A stretch of DNA of 64,000 nucleotides from Isoetes taiwanensis. Taxonomy: Eukaryota; Streptophyta; Lycopodiopsida; Isoetales; Isoetaceae. Every line of letters begins with the position of its first letter. Within the stretch, counting starts at the first letter, position 1. Below, one piece after another: positions 35,067-46,018 of the stretch. The notes beneath the pieces were generated by a model. The model did no database searches, had not been told where the DNA came from, and saw nothing but the letters and a program-made list of their open reading frames with translations. The stretch lies in assembly GCA_021234155.1 (NCBI GenBank), contig JAJEKV010000025.1:5933310-5997309 (forward strand). Reading direction: 5' to 3'. A program made the position numbers and the translations under genes.

Positions 35067-36479
35067 GCCTCAGACCTACATTCTTCAGAAATGGCCCTTA
35101 GAATTGGTTGTCTTCTTATTTGTATTGTCTGTAGCATCACTTGCATTAACTTGATTTTGCCTTTCCTGGTAGATCGCGAACAGAAAGGACATGATCGGGA
35201 GCCATGGAAAGACCCGTTCATTGAGAAAAGAGGACGAGAAGAGGTTGGTGACATGCATTGGTCAGGCTAGCGTGTTCAGATTTCTATTCTCTTCAAGTTG
35301 CTCTTGCGACTTGGAACACCCCAGACCTTTCTCTGCATGCTGTTCCCAGTAGGTGGTCTGTGTGCGAAGATGATGTAATATTTGTGTCGTGGTATCTTCA
35401 ACCATTGTAAAATACAATGTAATAAAATTATTTATGAATAAAAATTCATGGCAGATCAGCACTTTGTTTACAGAGAGATAGCATTTTCATTGGTTTTAGT
35501 TGCGCTCTTTATCTTCTCGACTCGCTAATCTAGAAACATAGATCACGTAATTTTCCTTAACATTTTTTTCACAAAGGAAAACAGGCATCTTCTAAAGCAA
35601 TAATGCGGTTTTAAAAGTTTCCCTCATCCTTTTCGTGTAAAATAACAGGGTTCCAAAAAAAAATGGGAATGGAATGAGACCCACTTTAATTAAATACGAC
35701 TTCCTTGGATTTTGTTGAATTACAACACAAAAATCCCATGCAAATTTCTAGAAACAACAAGACTGTGCTAAGTCCCAACTTGTTTGTCACTAGTTGGGTC
35801 CAAAGACCTCTTTATGGACTTGATTTTGGATATGGAATCCCCATTTTTGCAGGTGGGGCATATATCCCATCTCGTCATTCTTCCTTCTTACACTTACGAT
35901 GGAAGCATAGATGTAATGGCATGTCTGTTCGCCCCAGACATGGAAAAGCTGGAATCTATCTGCCATGAAGTTTGACATCAGATGTTTATAGCTCACATTG
36001 GAATATCGCGACAAAAAAGTAAAATCTACCGATAAATAAGCATTATTCAAAAAACAAAGTTACAGAAACAAGTGCAAAACTCCTAAATATCTTGTCGTGA
36101 ATTAGCAAATAGTAGCAAACGGACGTTGGCTTTACCAATCTGGTGGAACTTGTAGCTTTCCACATGAATTTATGGAAGTATAGAGCACTCACCAGGAATG
36201 TTGTAATTAGAGTGTCCAAAAGAACTACGCAAGAATTAATACGACCTCGTCTTGAAGTCTAGAACTTTCGATGACATGTGCCCAATTACGATGCCTATTT
36301 GGGAACGAGACACGTAGAAGAAACACTAGAATTCAGTGGATTACAGATGTATTGTCTTTTTCGAAGAGATGAAAGAGTTGGTAGAGCAAGCAAATGTAAT
36401 CTATTTTTGTGGGTAGGTGCTTGATAATCGTTGGATAAGATAGGGGTTAAAGTATGGAACTTTCTAACATATATCCTAC

Positions 36480-36587
36480 ATTTTTGGGTTGCCCCAAATG
36501 GAAGCCCTCGTCCATGAGGGTTTATGGCATATTCCAGGTATATGCCAGTATATACCAGAATAATACCAATGACTGCTTCAATGTTCT
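36480..36587 (+). repeat. Fragment related to the chromovirus LTR
   Basis: About 105 bp, including GGTTTATGGCATATTCCAGG and CCAATGACTGCTTCAA, matches 30551-30658 inside the LTR at 30.1-30.9 kb with roughly 80% identity by eye and the same orientation. It is a short dispersed copy, not a full LTR. Confidence 0.7.
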
Positions 36588-37542
36588 TTTGTATGTTGAA
36601 GCGTCCAAAGTACCAAAAGCCACGAGTTCTGCTGCCGAGTTTTTCTAGTTCCATTTTTGTAGGCCACTCCCATGCAAGCCATTGACCATAGTTGTTAGAT
36701 CCGGTCCGTGTTTGTGTAAAAGATTTAAACTATTCCCATTGTTCTACTTTGCAAACTAAAAGCCGTAGTCCAAACTTAATTATCATAGCTGTTATCATAG
36801 CCCTTGAAAGAGAGTTTTTGAAAATACCAAAAAGGCTAACTAATTCCATGGTTCTGCTTGTGAACTAAAAGTCGGTACTTAATTATTATAAGTGTTATTA
36901 TAGCCTTTAAAAGAAAAAATTTCAAAATAGCAAAAAAAACGAAATGCCAAACATTTTAGCTTCTTTACCAGCTTTTAGACATTCTTCTAGCTTTTTGGCT
37001 TCACCTAGTGCATTATGGTGGCAGAAGAATGAGCTCTTTTACCAACTTATAGGGTTGTATATGGCGGGCTGGCAAGCATAAGTTTTTCTTCCGACAACAT
37101 TATAGTGTTTGGAGGCGGTTATGTTCTTCTGTTTTGTGCTTACCATGTGTTTTGTGCAGGCGTTATTGAGAAGCTGTACAAGAACTAAGTACTTGCATGG
37201 CTCTAGCTCCTATTCAGGAGGTCCATGTTTTAGAGCCATTTGTAGAAAAGCTACATCTATTATGGTTAGAATCATCTTGGTGCTCCTTAACCGGCAGGTC
37301 CTCGGCAATTTTAGATCCCAACCGTTGGATCTAGATCAGTGATTAGGCGTAATGGGCTGTCACAGCCAGATAAACAGGCAGCGGCCATAATGTTAATCAT
37401 GAAAAACAGGCAACAACAATGATAAACAGGCAGACAACATAAACAGGTGCTTGGCATGGCAACCGGCACGAATCAGAGCATTGAATCAGAGGCAAAATTG
37501 CCGCGGACCTCCCGGTTAAAGGGGTCAAACCCCCAGGCTCGT

Positions 37543-37588
37543 CCATTACGCCAAATAAATGGGCTCGCCCATTTATTAGGCGTAATGG
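37543..37588. repeat. Inverted repeat with 22-bp arms
   Basis: CCATTACGCCAAATAAATGG plus GC is followed, after TC, by its inverted copy with one mismatch (21 of 22). With gaps, the similarity extends outward to about 44 bp per arm (ccccag...ctgggg). The half-phrase TTAGGCGTAATGGGCT also occurs at 37342-37357. It is a candidate foldback or miniature element. Confidence 0.75.
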
Positions 37589-38547
37589 GCTCTTCTGGGG
37601 TTTAACGCCTTCATCAACTCCCCAAATGCTCCTTCAGCTCTTGCTTGAACAATTGTCTTTTTAATTCTCTAGGTCTGTTCGAAGGTCGTCTATAATATGT
37701 TGACGATTGAATCTTCAGTAGTAGGAATAGACATGGCTCCGAGGATGTTCATTCATTTATTGGGTATGTACTGCAAGTTAGGTTTCTCATTTGAAGCCAA
37801 ATTGGTTTCTTTTCCCAGAGCTACTGGATGCAAAGAATCCTATGCCACAGAATGTTAGCTTTATATGTTGCTAATAGACATTTGGGTAGAACTCTAGTAT
37901 AGCCATTGATATAGATTCTGATGATTCAGTGCTAACCATTTAACAGGTAAGAATTTGAACAACAAACATTCTAATGCTAGACGACCTATCATTATCCAAT
38001 TGCATAATTTGCATTAATGTCAGCTAGTCTCATTCAGCCTGATGCTGCCCACAAGCCAAAACCCTTGGACAGAGCTAAGCTGCTCTGGTTTTCTGGAAAT
38101 TTAATTCTTGACTGTTACGTGAAGGAAAGCTAAAGTTGATCTTCGGGAAGGGGGGAAGGCACAGAGCAGCCATTCATATTTTGGTTTATATTATGGCAAG
38201 GCTGTTTTTATACCATAAATCAATCGAGACCATTTTGTCATGCTTTGTTTCTCGCAAAATGTTAATATCCGTGGATCTGGAACAATGCCACGAATATAAT
38301 GCCCATCAACGACTCGTAGTCAATAGTCAATGTTAGAAAAAAAATCCATAAGGAAACGAAAATTAAACGAGACGTAAAAAAACAGTTAGAAACATTCTGC
38401 CTTTTCCCTCCAATCGCGACATGCCACGTGGTAAATTTCTAACCCAGGAATGTTACAGAGATTTCTTGACTGTAGCGAAGAACTTCCCCGGCTCCTGTTA
38501 CAGCAAATTTACTCCACGATCCAGCCATTTACCTGCTATTCCAGCCA

Positions 38548-38610
38548 TTTTACCCAGCATTCAGAAGTTTTACCCTGCATTCCGAAGTTTTTACCTTGCA
38601 TTCCAAGGAT
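38548..38610. repeat. Three tandem copies of a 20-22-bp unit
   Basis: TTTTACCCAGCATTCAGAAG, TTTTACCCTGCATTCCGAAG and TTTTTACCTTGCATTCCAAG follow directly after one another. Confidence 0.8.
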
Positions 38611-38642
38611 TTTACAGCCCGCAGAATGTTTCTAACTACAAC

Positions 38643-38739
38643 AAAGGCAATCTACATGCCTTTCCTGGCATGTCAACAGGGCTCCGCGCTTCGCGTGTCG
38701 CCCTGTTTCCATGCCAGGAAAGGCATGTAGATTGCCTTT
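38643..38739. repeat. Perfect 30-bp inverted repeat with structured 37-nt loop
   Basis: The left arm begins AAAGGCAATCTACATGCC (38643-38672) and the right arm (38710-38739) is its exact reverse complement over all 30 positions. The loop contains ACAGGG and CCCTGT, which extend the pairing, and CGCGCTTCGCG at the tip. The whole 97 bp folds into one long hairpin. The perfect match means recent origin or selection on the structure. It could be a foldback element or a small-RNA precursor. Confidence 0.85.
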
Positions 38740-39950
38740 CTTGTATACATAAACACAATACAAACCCAACAACTCAGCAAAATACACCATGGAAACAAAG
38801 TTTGTAGGAAACCCTTGAAAATAGGAATTAGGGTGGTAGGGTGGTAGATAATATGTTATATTTGGTGTAGAACGGAAGTTGAGGGTAAATCATATGGGTA
38901 GATCTCAGTTTTAATTCTATTTCACTTGGGGAGAAGAAAATATTTTTTTGTTTGGTGTCGCACCCAAACATAAGTGATTATGTAGTTTCATATGAACATG
39001 CCAAAATGAAATTATAGAGGCATAAACTACTTAATTCAAACCCTTTTGAGTTTGCATGTAAGGAAACCCTTGAAAAGTGTAGTTGTAGAAGAGCAGAAAA
39101 TATATAAAGGGGAACGAAATGCATAGAAGGATCTGACACCATCGGAAGCATCCAAATGAGTCATGAACCTTCCATTTTCCACGTGGCAAAGAAAAGGGCC
39201 AAAGTTTTATTATCTAAATGTAAAATTTTATTTTCTAGACTAGACAAAATCAGTCGTCACCACAATCGCAGGCTGTAACAAATTGCCATCTAGCCTAGAT
39301 GTAAGTATTTAGCTGTATGTTTGCATTCTTTCTTTTCTCATCTGCTTGTTTCTTTTTAGTCATGGTTTTCAAAAGGGCATGTTGGCCAAAATAATATTTC
39401 AAAATGGTTAAAAGTGATGGGCCGTTTTATTTCTATTGATATCTACAACAAAAATGGTCATGCGTCTTCTGTCACATGCATGTTGATGGCGGGTGTTCCC
39501 TCCAAAATGGGAAACTTATCACAAGTCATAGGAAAATCGAGTCGTATGAATGTAAAGTCATGTCTTAGTTTAGCTTATTTCTTCTGTTATTTATTGAATT
39601 TTTTTCATTTGCTAAGTTAATTATCTGGCAAATACGACTGCAGCAAAGACACTCAGGCTATTTAAGCAAATAACTTGATCTACTGGTTGCTCGAGGCATG
39701 TGTGCTACTAAAAAGTGTGATGATTTTGCAAAGCTTTTTGCTGCTCACGGCTTGTTATACAGCAAAGCTAATAGCTCATTCATATTCATGCATGAGGGGC
39801 TTGACAAAATTTATTTTATAGAGCAAATAGAGAAACAGGCCAAAACATGCAGATACAAATGTAGGAAATGACAATGGAATTGGCACCTATGAACTTGAAA
39901 ACTACTTACGGAAAAAGAAATTCTTCTATAATTACTTGGAACCATAATAC

Positions 39951-40483
39951 CTTGGGAACACACATCTTGCGCCTAAGGTTTGAAAAGAATCCATCACACA
40001 CAAATGTGATTGGGGCATAAACGTTGAAATCTCCGTCTTGGGACTTATATCTTACTCCTTTTACCTCGTCATTTTCGGGACGGGACACAATCCTAGCCCT
40101 CCATTTCAAGCATTAACGGCCAGATATAGGCCATTGTTTTGTGTGTGTGAGGGGGATTTGTATAATGCACTCTACCCTCATTTTCTTCTAACAAAGAAAG
40201 AACTGTTCCTTGCAATAATTTGACACTGTCAACAAATAAAGAAGTTATCAGAAGAATTCCTACAACAAATCAAAATGGGCCATTACTTAGGTAGTGTGTA
40301 TGCTTTCGTTCTCAACTTCTGGATAAAGCGGCCCATGGTGAAAGCTCCGACCAGATACATCTGTAGAAAGACCTTCTAAAGGGTATGCCACTTTCGTGTC
40401 CTTCCTTTCTTTAAATAATGCATACCCAAACACTCGTTGAACATCAATACCCTCCATGCAGTCTGAGAAGAGCAAGTGTTGAC
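39951..40483 (-). pseudogene. Squalene monooxygenase (epoxidase) gene fragment, three exons
   Basis: Exons on the minus strand are about 40483-40287, 40225-40176 and 40092-39951, all with GT/AG borders. They encode a middle part of squalene epoxidase: CMEGIDVQRVFGYALF, VAYPLEG, GRSFHHG, LLQGTVLSLLEENEG, VKGVRYKSQDG and the FAD-side motif VCDGFFSNLRR. The enzyme makes 2,3-oxidosqualene in sterol and triterpenoid synthesis. One extra base after HHG shifts the frame (the RFIQKLR segment reads in another frame). I found neither the N-terminal FAD-binding exon nor the C-terminal exons. It is a relic that kept its introns, so a DNA-level duplication rather than a retrocopy. Confidence 0.82.
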
Positions 40484-40489
40484 CTTTAA

Positions 40490-41750
40490 AACAACATGAT
40501 TGAAAGAAAATGTTTCTCTAATTCTCTATTTGTTGTTCTGAATGCTAAAAAAACTACATGCATCTATGCATGTAGTTTCTGCAAAAAAAAGCTACCACCT
40601 GACCTGATTGGGACTTACAAAAAAAACTAGCAAAAAGGCAGTTTTAGGCTTGGATTCGGTTTTGCATTTGAATAGGTTGGATTAGTGAATTCAAAATAGC
40701 ATTTATATATTAAAGACTGGATCAAAACAATGAAAACCAATATGAGGGCCATTAAATAGAATATGCATTTATGGTTAGGCACACCAGGATTTCGCATGGT
40801 ATTATTTTTTATGACATAGCTAGAATTAGTTAGACTTTTTAACTTTGACTCGTTTGAAGTTTTAGCAAGGTCTAATTTATGAAGGATTGTTTAAGATTTT
40901 TTTCAATTCAACTTCAAGTTTTGGCAACGGCTTGTTTTCTTAGAATTAACTAGATTATTTTCCATTGACTCCAAGTTTTGGCAAGGTCTTGCTTTTTCTA
41001 GAAATAGCTAGAATTGGTCTTCCAATTTCTCATTCGAAATAGTATCCATTCTAGATGTTCTATTATCCATGAGAATCATGTAAGACACACGCGGGAATGA
41101 CGACATGGCAGAAGGGTTAACAATGTTCGGCGACATCGACACTGCATCCAAGACGCTACATGTCACAATGGTAGGAGCATTGCTTGATAAATTTCTCGAT
41201 TACCCATTAGGAGGCGCATTAGCTACAATGAAGACAGATCCTCGATCATTGCGCCAAAGCGTACTGAAGAGCTGGGGTAAATGCATGTTCGAGCTCAACC
41301 ACGTACTCCAAATCATTGTCTTCGACAGGGCCTAGGCTCAAAACACGACCCATAACTATTGGGACATGCCTTCGCATTTCTAAGCAGCTTTACTTTGCTT
41401 GCAACTTCCATGTATTTCATGCTATTAAATTCTTAGCAATCTTCTTCAATTTAAAATATCGAGTTCTTCCTTCATACCCTGAACAAAATTGACATGCAAA
41501 ACAATTCATGGTTCCTAGGTTCTTTTGCACTCCCTCCGCCTTCGTATTTCTCTATTTGGATTCTTCATACATTGTTTCGTACGTTGTCAAGTATCAAGTA
41601 TACTATTGCCTTGAAGTAGCAATTTGAATTGATTGTCAAAACATGACTTTGAACTATGATTTAAGCCACTTCACCCTCCGGCCATGGAGGGCAACCCTCC
41701 GTGCGCAGCACCTTGTTCGTGTATTTTTCTTGTTTTTGCGTAGGTTCATG
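40490..41750. other. Stretch without a recognised gene
   Basis: A plus-strand frame of 76 codons (41105-41335) has ordinary amino-acid composition and begins MAEGLTMFGDID, but I cannot assign it. The phrase CAAGTTTTGGCAAGG with TCTTGCTTTT is repeated around 40850-41000. Nothing else is supported. Confidence 0.35.
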
Positions 41751-43035
41751 ACAGTGATACTTATACATGTCTTTGATTTGTATTCTAATTTACCATTTCT
41801 TAAAGTGCATGATGCTTTATCTTTGGATATCAAGTTGCAATGGTTCTCGCACAATTGCGTATTTAATTTCCACTCTTTGATGCTAGTCATGTTCCATCTA
41901 TAATCTATGTTTGTAGAAAATGTCATAATGAAAAGGTTAACTGTACTACACGAAGTCCGCAGTTGTTGCTCAAATCTTTCTTCATAAAGCATTGCCTTTT
42001 AATCAATTGTCATCTAATTTTGAAGTTTCAAATCTATTCAATCCAAGGCATGAGTTCCAATTATATAAGTTTGTTTCTGGGTTCATGAGAGATTTACAAT
42101 GCATGGATAGAAGGACATGGCCAAAATAGGTATTTGACCACATGTCATGTTGCCATTGATGCTCGTATGCAGGAAGAAGCATTTGGAAAAGGCTCAAAAG
42201 GGTGAAAAAGAGCCCAAGGAAGAACTCGTTTGACTACTTTCTTGCCTAGAGGAATACACGAACCAAGAGATTGTTTGAGAAGACGTAAACAAGGAGACTC
42301 ATCTTCGCCATTTAGGAACTTCCAAATGTATTTTGAGATGAGGACCTTGCTCTGCAGTAAGAAGTCTATCATACCCATGCCACCAGCCGATTTGGGAAAA
42401 ATGCCTTAAACCAAGTCACCTTAACTACAACACCCTCCTTAGTGCCAGCCCATATGAATTCCGGACTTTTACATGCTATCATGCATGTCCAATAAAAAAG
42501 ACCACAGTCCAAATGCATGTCCAAAAGAAAGTCTTTGCTAACAAAGACTTTTTTGTTATTGGGGCTAACAAGGAAGCCATATAAATATGGGTACTGTTGA
42601 AAAGTGATTTGTCCATTGTGATACAGCCAGCGAGAGATATCTTTGCAGTTGACTACCAAAATAAGTGTTCCTCCAAATCTTTAATAATTTCTTCCCATGC
42701 TGCTCCTGCACTAACATGAATGATTTCTTAAGTTTCACAACAGATTAGAAGAGCTCCTATTTAGTGGAGCACCATTACGAGCAATGGAATGTTTTTATAG
42801 ATGTACAATATCATGTTTGTCGAATTTGCACATACATCAATCACCGGTTGGTGAGACATGGTACCATATTGTTTTTATGCAAAATGTGCCATTTAGCCTT
42901 ATGCTCTTATAAGCTTATATGCACAAAAATGAACAAATATTACATTAAAAATCATGCTATCGTGATTGTTCAGTTGAGCACAAAGAGACAGAATTTGAAG
43001 GTGGAAACCATGATAAGGTTGTTAGAAAGTTCGTT
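41751..43035 (-). pseudogene. LINE 3' region, copy B
   Basis: This matches copy A (26567-27752) along about 1.25 kb in the same orientation. On the minus strand it encodes FIWAGTKEG with VVKVTWFKAFFP (42460-42385), GMIDFLLQSKVLISKYIWKF (from 42372), CLRLLKQSLGSCIPLG, and SNTYFGHVLLS with a short tail (42160-42003). Two frames of 96 and 77 codons survive, so it is less damaged than copy A. Copy B carries about 60 extra bp (42467-42550) absent from copy A, including one arm of a 43-bp inverted repeat. Confidence 0.75.
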
Positions 43036-43939
43036 TTTTAAACACTATTAAGCATGAAGAGGTACGATTTGAAAACAACAAAATTGGGATGATAGGATTG
43101 TTAAGAAGTTCGTTTGTTTAGAGAATACATATGCACTGGTATACACCAAGAGGGTTACATAAATTTAGCTGTATATGTGGTGAGTGACTCGAAAGTGTTT
43201 ATTTTTCCTTGACCATACATATATTCATATCTAGGGGTTTTTTTATGGTGATTAGAGGGGTTTTTTAGAAAGTTTCAAAGGCATATACAAGGGGGTTTGT
43301 GGCGCCCCTTGCATGCAGGTGGCATGGCCCCTATACGATAGATACACGTGAATTCGTAGTCACCACTACAACAAACATTATGTCTACCTCAGCTAGCAAC
43401 ATTTCGGCACCCATTTCTGATATTCTTTAAAAAAAGGTTTGATGCCTAAGACTCGTGATAAGGTTTGCAAATTTTTTTTTTTTTTGAAAGATCACATTAA
43501 CTAATACTAGTTATGGTGCTCGGCGTTGCCGGGCTCAGTAACTATTTGAGGAGGTGGTTGTTTCATTGTTGGCTAGAATAGACAATGTGGCTTGGAGGGG
43601 GCAAGGATAATATGGAAGAAACTTTTAAGATTCATTGACATAGAATTCAATATTTAAATTTTGTATATGTGTTGGAATTGGTATCTTTTGAGTAACTTTT
43701 CTCACCCATATGGTAGTCAATGGTTTTTGTGCCTTTAGGTGGTACGCCGTTTCTCACTTCCACGGTAGTCGATGGGTTTTTGTCATCCCAATCTCCCAAT
43801 GGCCTAACCACGTAGCCACTTGAGCCTATACTTGTTATACATCCTTGTATTATTTTTGAAAACATAAATGTTGATCATGGATATAGTCAATCGAAAGACT
43901 GTGGTCTTTTTTATTGGACATGCATGATAGCATGTAAAA
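42467..43939. repeat. Separated inverted repeat, 43 bp, identical arms
   Basis: 42467-42509 (starting TTTTACATGCTATCATGCAT) and 43897-43939 are exact reverse complements over 43 bases. They are separated by 1387 bp that include the rest of LINE copy B. Confidence 0.85.
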
Positions 43940-44120
43940 GTGTATTCATGCTTTCCTCTTTGGATTTGATGTCCTATGGTTACAGATTAACATAAAGATA
44001 AAGACATGTTAGGTTTAGGTGGGGGTAATTGTGTAGGGGTAAGGGACTGCATACCGGGTAATGTTTGGCATCGTAGTTTCATGCAATGTACATGGGGTAA
44101 TGTTGGGCATGTAGTTCTAT

Positions 44121-44278
44121 GCAATTATTAGATGTGAGTGGTGTAATGTATGCATGTTTGTAAAAAATTTTAAGGATAGTTGTAGGGGAATGTCAATGCA
44201 ATTATTAGATGTGAGTGATGCAATAATATATGTATGTTTGTAAAAAATTTGTAAGGATAGTTGTAGAGGGATATCAAG
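44121..44278. repeat. Tandem repeat of about 78 bp, two units
   Basis: GCAATTATTAGATGTGAGTG starts both units, at 44121 and 44198. Both end in GGATAGTTGTAG(G/A)GG. Confidence 0.85.
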
Positions 44279-44776
44279 ATGGAAAATGAGCTTATGTCCA
44301 TAAACATTATTGATGTTATCCACCTTGCGTTGTTTTTGCACACACAAAATGGAACTTCATTGTCAGTTATCGGTTATCGAAAAAGGAGAAAATGGCATAA
44401 GATGCTTATAAATTGGAGAATTGATTTTCAAAGACCTAGAAAAATGATTTTGCAAATATCATATTATATCCTAGATAATTGATGGAGAGAGAGATTGGAA
44501 CTTGATGCAAAGGTAAAGCATCTTGCAAGAATACCTATGGGAAATCAATGTCATAAAGACGATGGCTTGTCTTAGCGGTGTTGAATTAGAAAAAACATAG
44601 ATATATTTGTATTGATTGATGATAGTATTACAAAAGTCTTTGAAATGGTGGAATAAAACTATGGACATGGAAAGATGCTAGCACCCTCGCAAAAAAATTA
44701 AGGCAGCGCTCTAGAGATACATTTGAAAATAAATGCCAATGGGTAGATATGTTCAGAGCATAAACAGAAATGTAGT

Positions 44777-44873
44777 TGTCATGAATAGAATAGAATAGAA
44801 TAGTTTTTTTAACGTCCACGAAGACCAATAGGTCATGGGACCCATCTAACACTAACACTAACACTAACACTAA
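44777..44873. repeat. Microsatellites (GAATA)n and (ACTAAC)n
   Basis: Four GAATA units lie at about 44782-44802, and about five ACTAAC units at about 44846-44873. Confidence 0.8.
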
Positions 44874-45106
44874 GGTTAGTAAGAGAGACCTCACAGTCGT
44901 ATTCTCTATTGTATAGACAACGATATTTTCCGGAAAGGAAACCTGTGTTCCAATCGAACATGCAAAGCCAGCTTTTCTACAAAAAACTACATAACCTTAT
45001 CAATTAAATAACACTAAGTTGCTACATAGATCAAAAATCAAACATGAATCCTAAAGGGATTTAAGGAAGTTATGGAAAAATGAGAATTATGAAGAGAATG
45101 TTGTTC

Positions 45107-46018
45107 ACCATGCTGACCCAAAAGAAACTTGACCTAGACTTTGACACTCTACTCATAGGCTTGCTCATAGGCCTCAGACTGTAGACTCCTTGTAGCAGAG
45201 GGCAACCAAAGAAAGGGCCAGTCCTTTAAGATAAGCCAAAACGGGATGATTCGAGACATGGCACTTTTCACTGTTGTATTTGTTCTATAGCTTACAGATT
45301 ATAGAATGGATATGATGATGCATTGGCAATAGTTAAAATCATAAAATATCACCAACTGAAAGACCCATAATCGTTAAAAAGCATGGATATCTGATGTAGC
45401 TAGAAGCAAGTGCAGAATAACCTTTGATCCAAAAGTGAGATTTAAGAATAATATCTGTGTCCTTCATTCAATTGCCTTCCAACCTGTAGCCAATAAATTT
45501 TGTGTTAACTGAGGATGTACATGCCAATTGTAAAAGGTTGCAAGTCACAACATAACCTGTAATATCAAAGATGAAAGCCATACCTGGCCATTCCGGGGAT
45601 CCGTTGAACATGGGCATGTGTTTCAAACTGCTCTACATGTAGATGTGATGGTTTTTGGGCTCTAGCATCACAATCAATGTACAAAATGTAATTGCTAAAA
45701 TGCTAAAAGATGCTAAAATTAAGAACCATGCTGACCCAAAAGAAATTTGAACCCGTCAAAGCCAGACTTTGACACTCTGCTCACAGGCTTGCTCATAGGC
45801 CTCAGACTTTAGACTCTCTGTAGCAGAGGCCAACCAAGGAAAGGGCCAGTCCTTTGACAATTCGAAAGATGGCACTTTTCACTGTTGTACTTGTTCTCTA
45901 GCTTACAGATTATAGAATGGATATAATGATGCATTAGCAATAGTTAGAATCATAAAATATCACCAACTGAAAGACCCATAATCACTAAAAAGCATGGATA
46001 TCTGATGTAGCTAGAAGC
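45107..46018. repeat. Dispersed direct repeat, two copies of about 300 bp
   Basis: ACCATGCTGACCCAAAAGAA begins one copy at 45107 and another at 45725. Both end CTGATGTAGCTAGAAGC (45407 and 46018). The copies match at most positions, with a 24-bp deletion in the second. About 320 bp of other sequence lies between. No coding content is recognised. Confidence 0.85.

Larger units (their letters stand above)
31973..35702. mobile_element. Non-autonomous DNA transposon with 25-bp terminal inverted repeats and 4-bp target duplication
   Basis: The left end reads AAGTCGCATTTAATTAAA then TTGGGTC. The reverse complement of the right end reads AAGTCGTATTTAATTAAA then GTGGGTC, giving 23 of 25 matches. CCTT flanks both sides (31969-31972 and 35703-35706). 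Removing the 3730 bp and one CCTT joins the BAHD codons GCC TTG GAT in frame, so the ends are certain to the base. No transposase is recognised inside. The contents are an 18-20-bp T run next to the left end, a G-rich minisatellite, local duplications and a cluster of palindromes. A 4-bp duplication does not fit hAT, Mutator, CACTA, Harbinger or mariner. Sola, Ginger or Academ relatives are possible, as inference. Confidence 0.88.
31071..35976 (+). pseudogene. BAHD acyltransferase (HCT-like) pseudogene, split by a transposable element
   Basis: Pieces in order are as follows. An exon piece at 31071-31244 opens in the GKWEC-type region and ends PELLLIQ. An intron with GT..AG ends runs 31245-31369. 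The next exon opens VTKFTCGG and carries the catalytic HxxxDG motif as HQITDG (about 31415). Then come DPPPPKFEHLEY, WKCIPIARG and YFGNIVF, reaching ...RFAL at 31972. After the inserted element the same frame resumes at 35707 with DFVELQ, LFVTSW, the structural DFGWG motif as DFGYG (about 35823), and a C-terminus at 35974. BAHD enzymes move acyl groups from CoA to alcohols or amines, for example hydroxycinnamoyl transfer in phenolic metabolism. About four frameshifts and at least one stop show it is dead. The first part of the protein is missing upstream. Confidence 0.85.
36050..39900. other. Non-coding stretch downstream of the BAHD relic
   Basis: No gene is recognised over about 3.8 kb. It holds the LTR-like fragment at 36480-36587, hairpins at 37543-37588 and 38643-38739, and a short tandem repeat at 38548-38610. 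Confidence 0.4.
43040..45105. other. Stretch without a recognised gene
   Basis: It contains a 15-T run at 43469-43483, a tandem repeat at 44121-44278 and microsatellites at 44777-44873. Several short frames exist but none resembles a known protein. Confidence 0.4.

Noticed and set aside
41105-41335. Possible small gene of 76 codons
   Set aside because: Composition is ordinary and there is a good Met, but no domain, splice signals or conserved neighbour support it.
44846-44873. Interstitial telomere repeat
   Set aside because: The unit is ACTAAC (GTTAGT on the other strand), not the plant TTTAGGG, and it is only about five units long.
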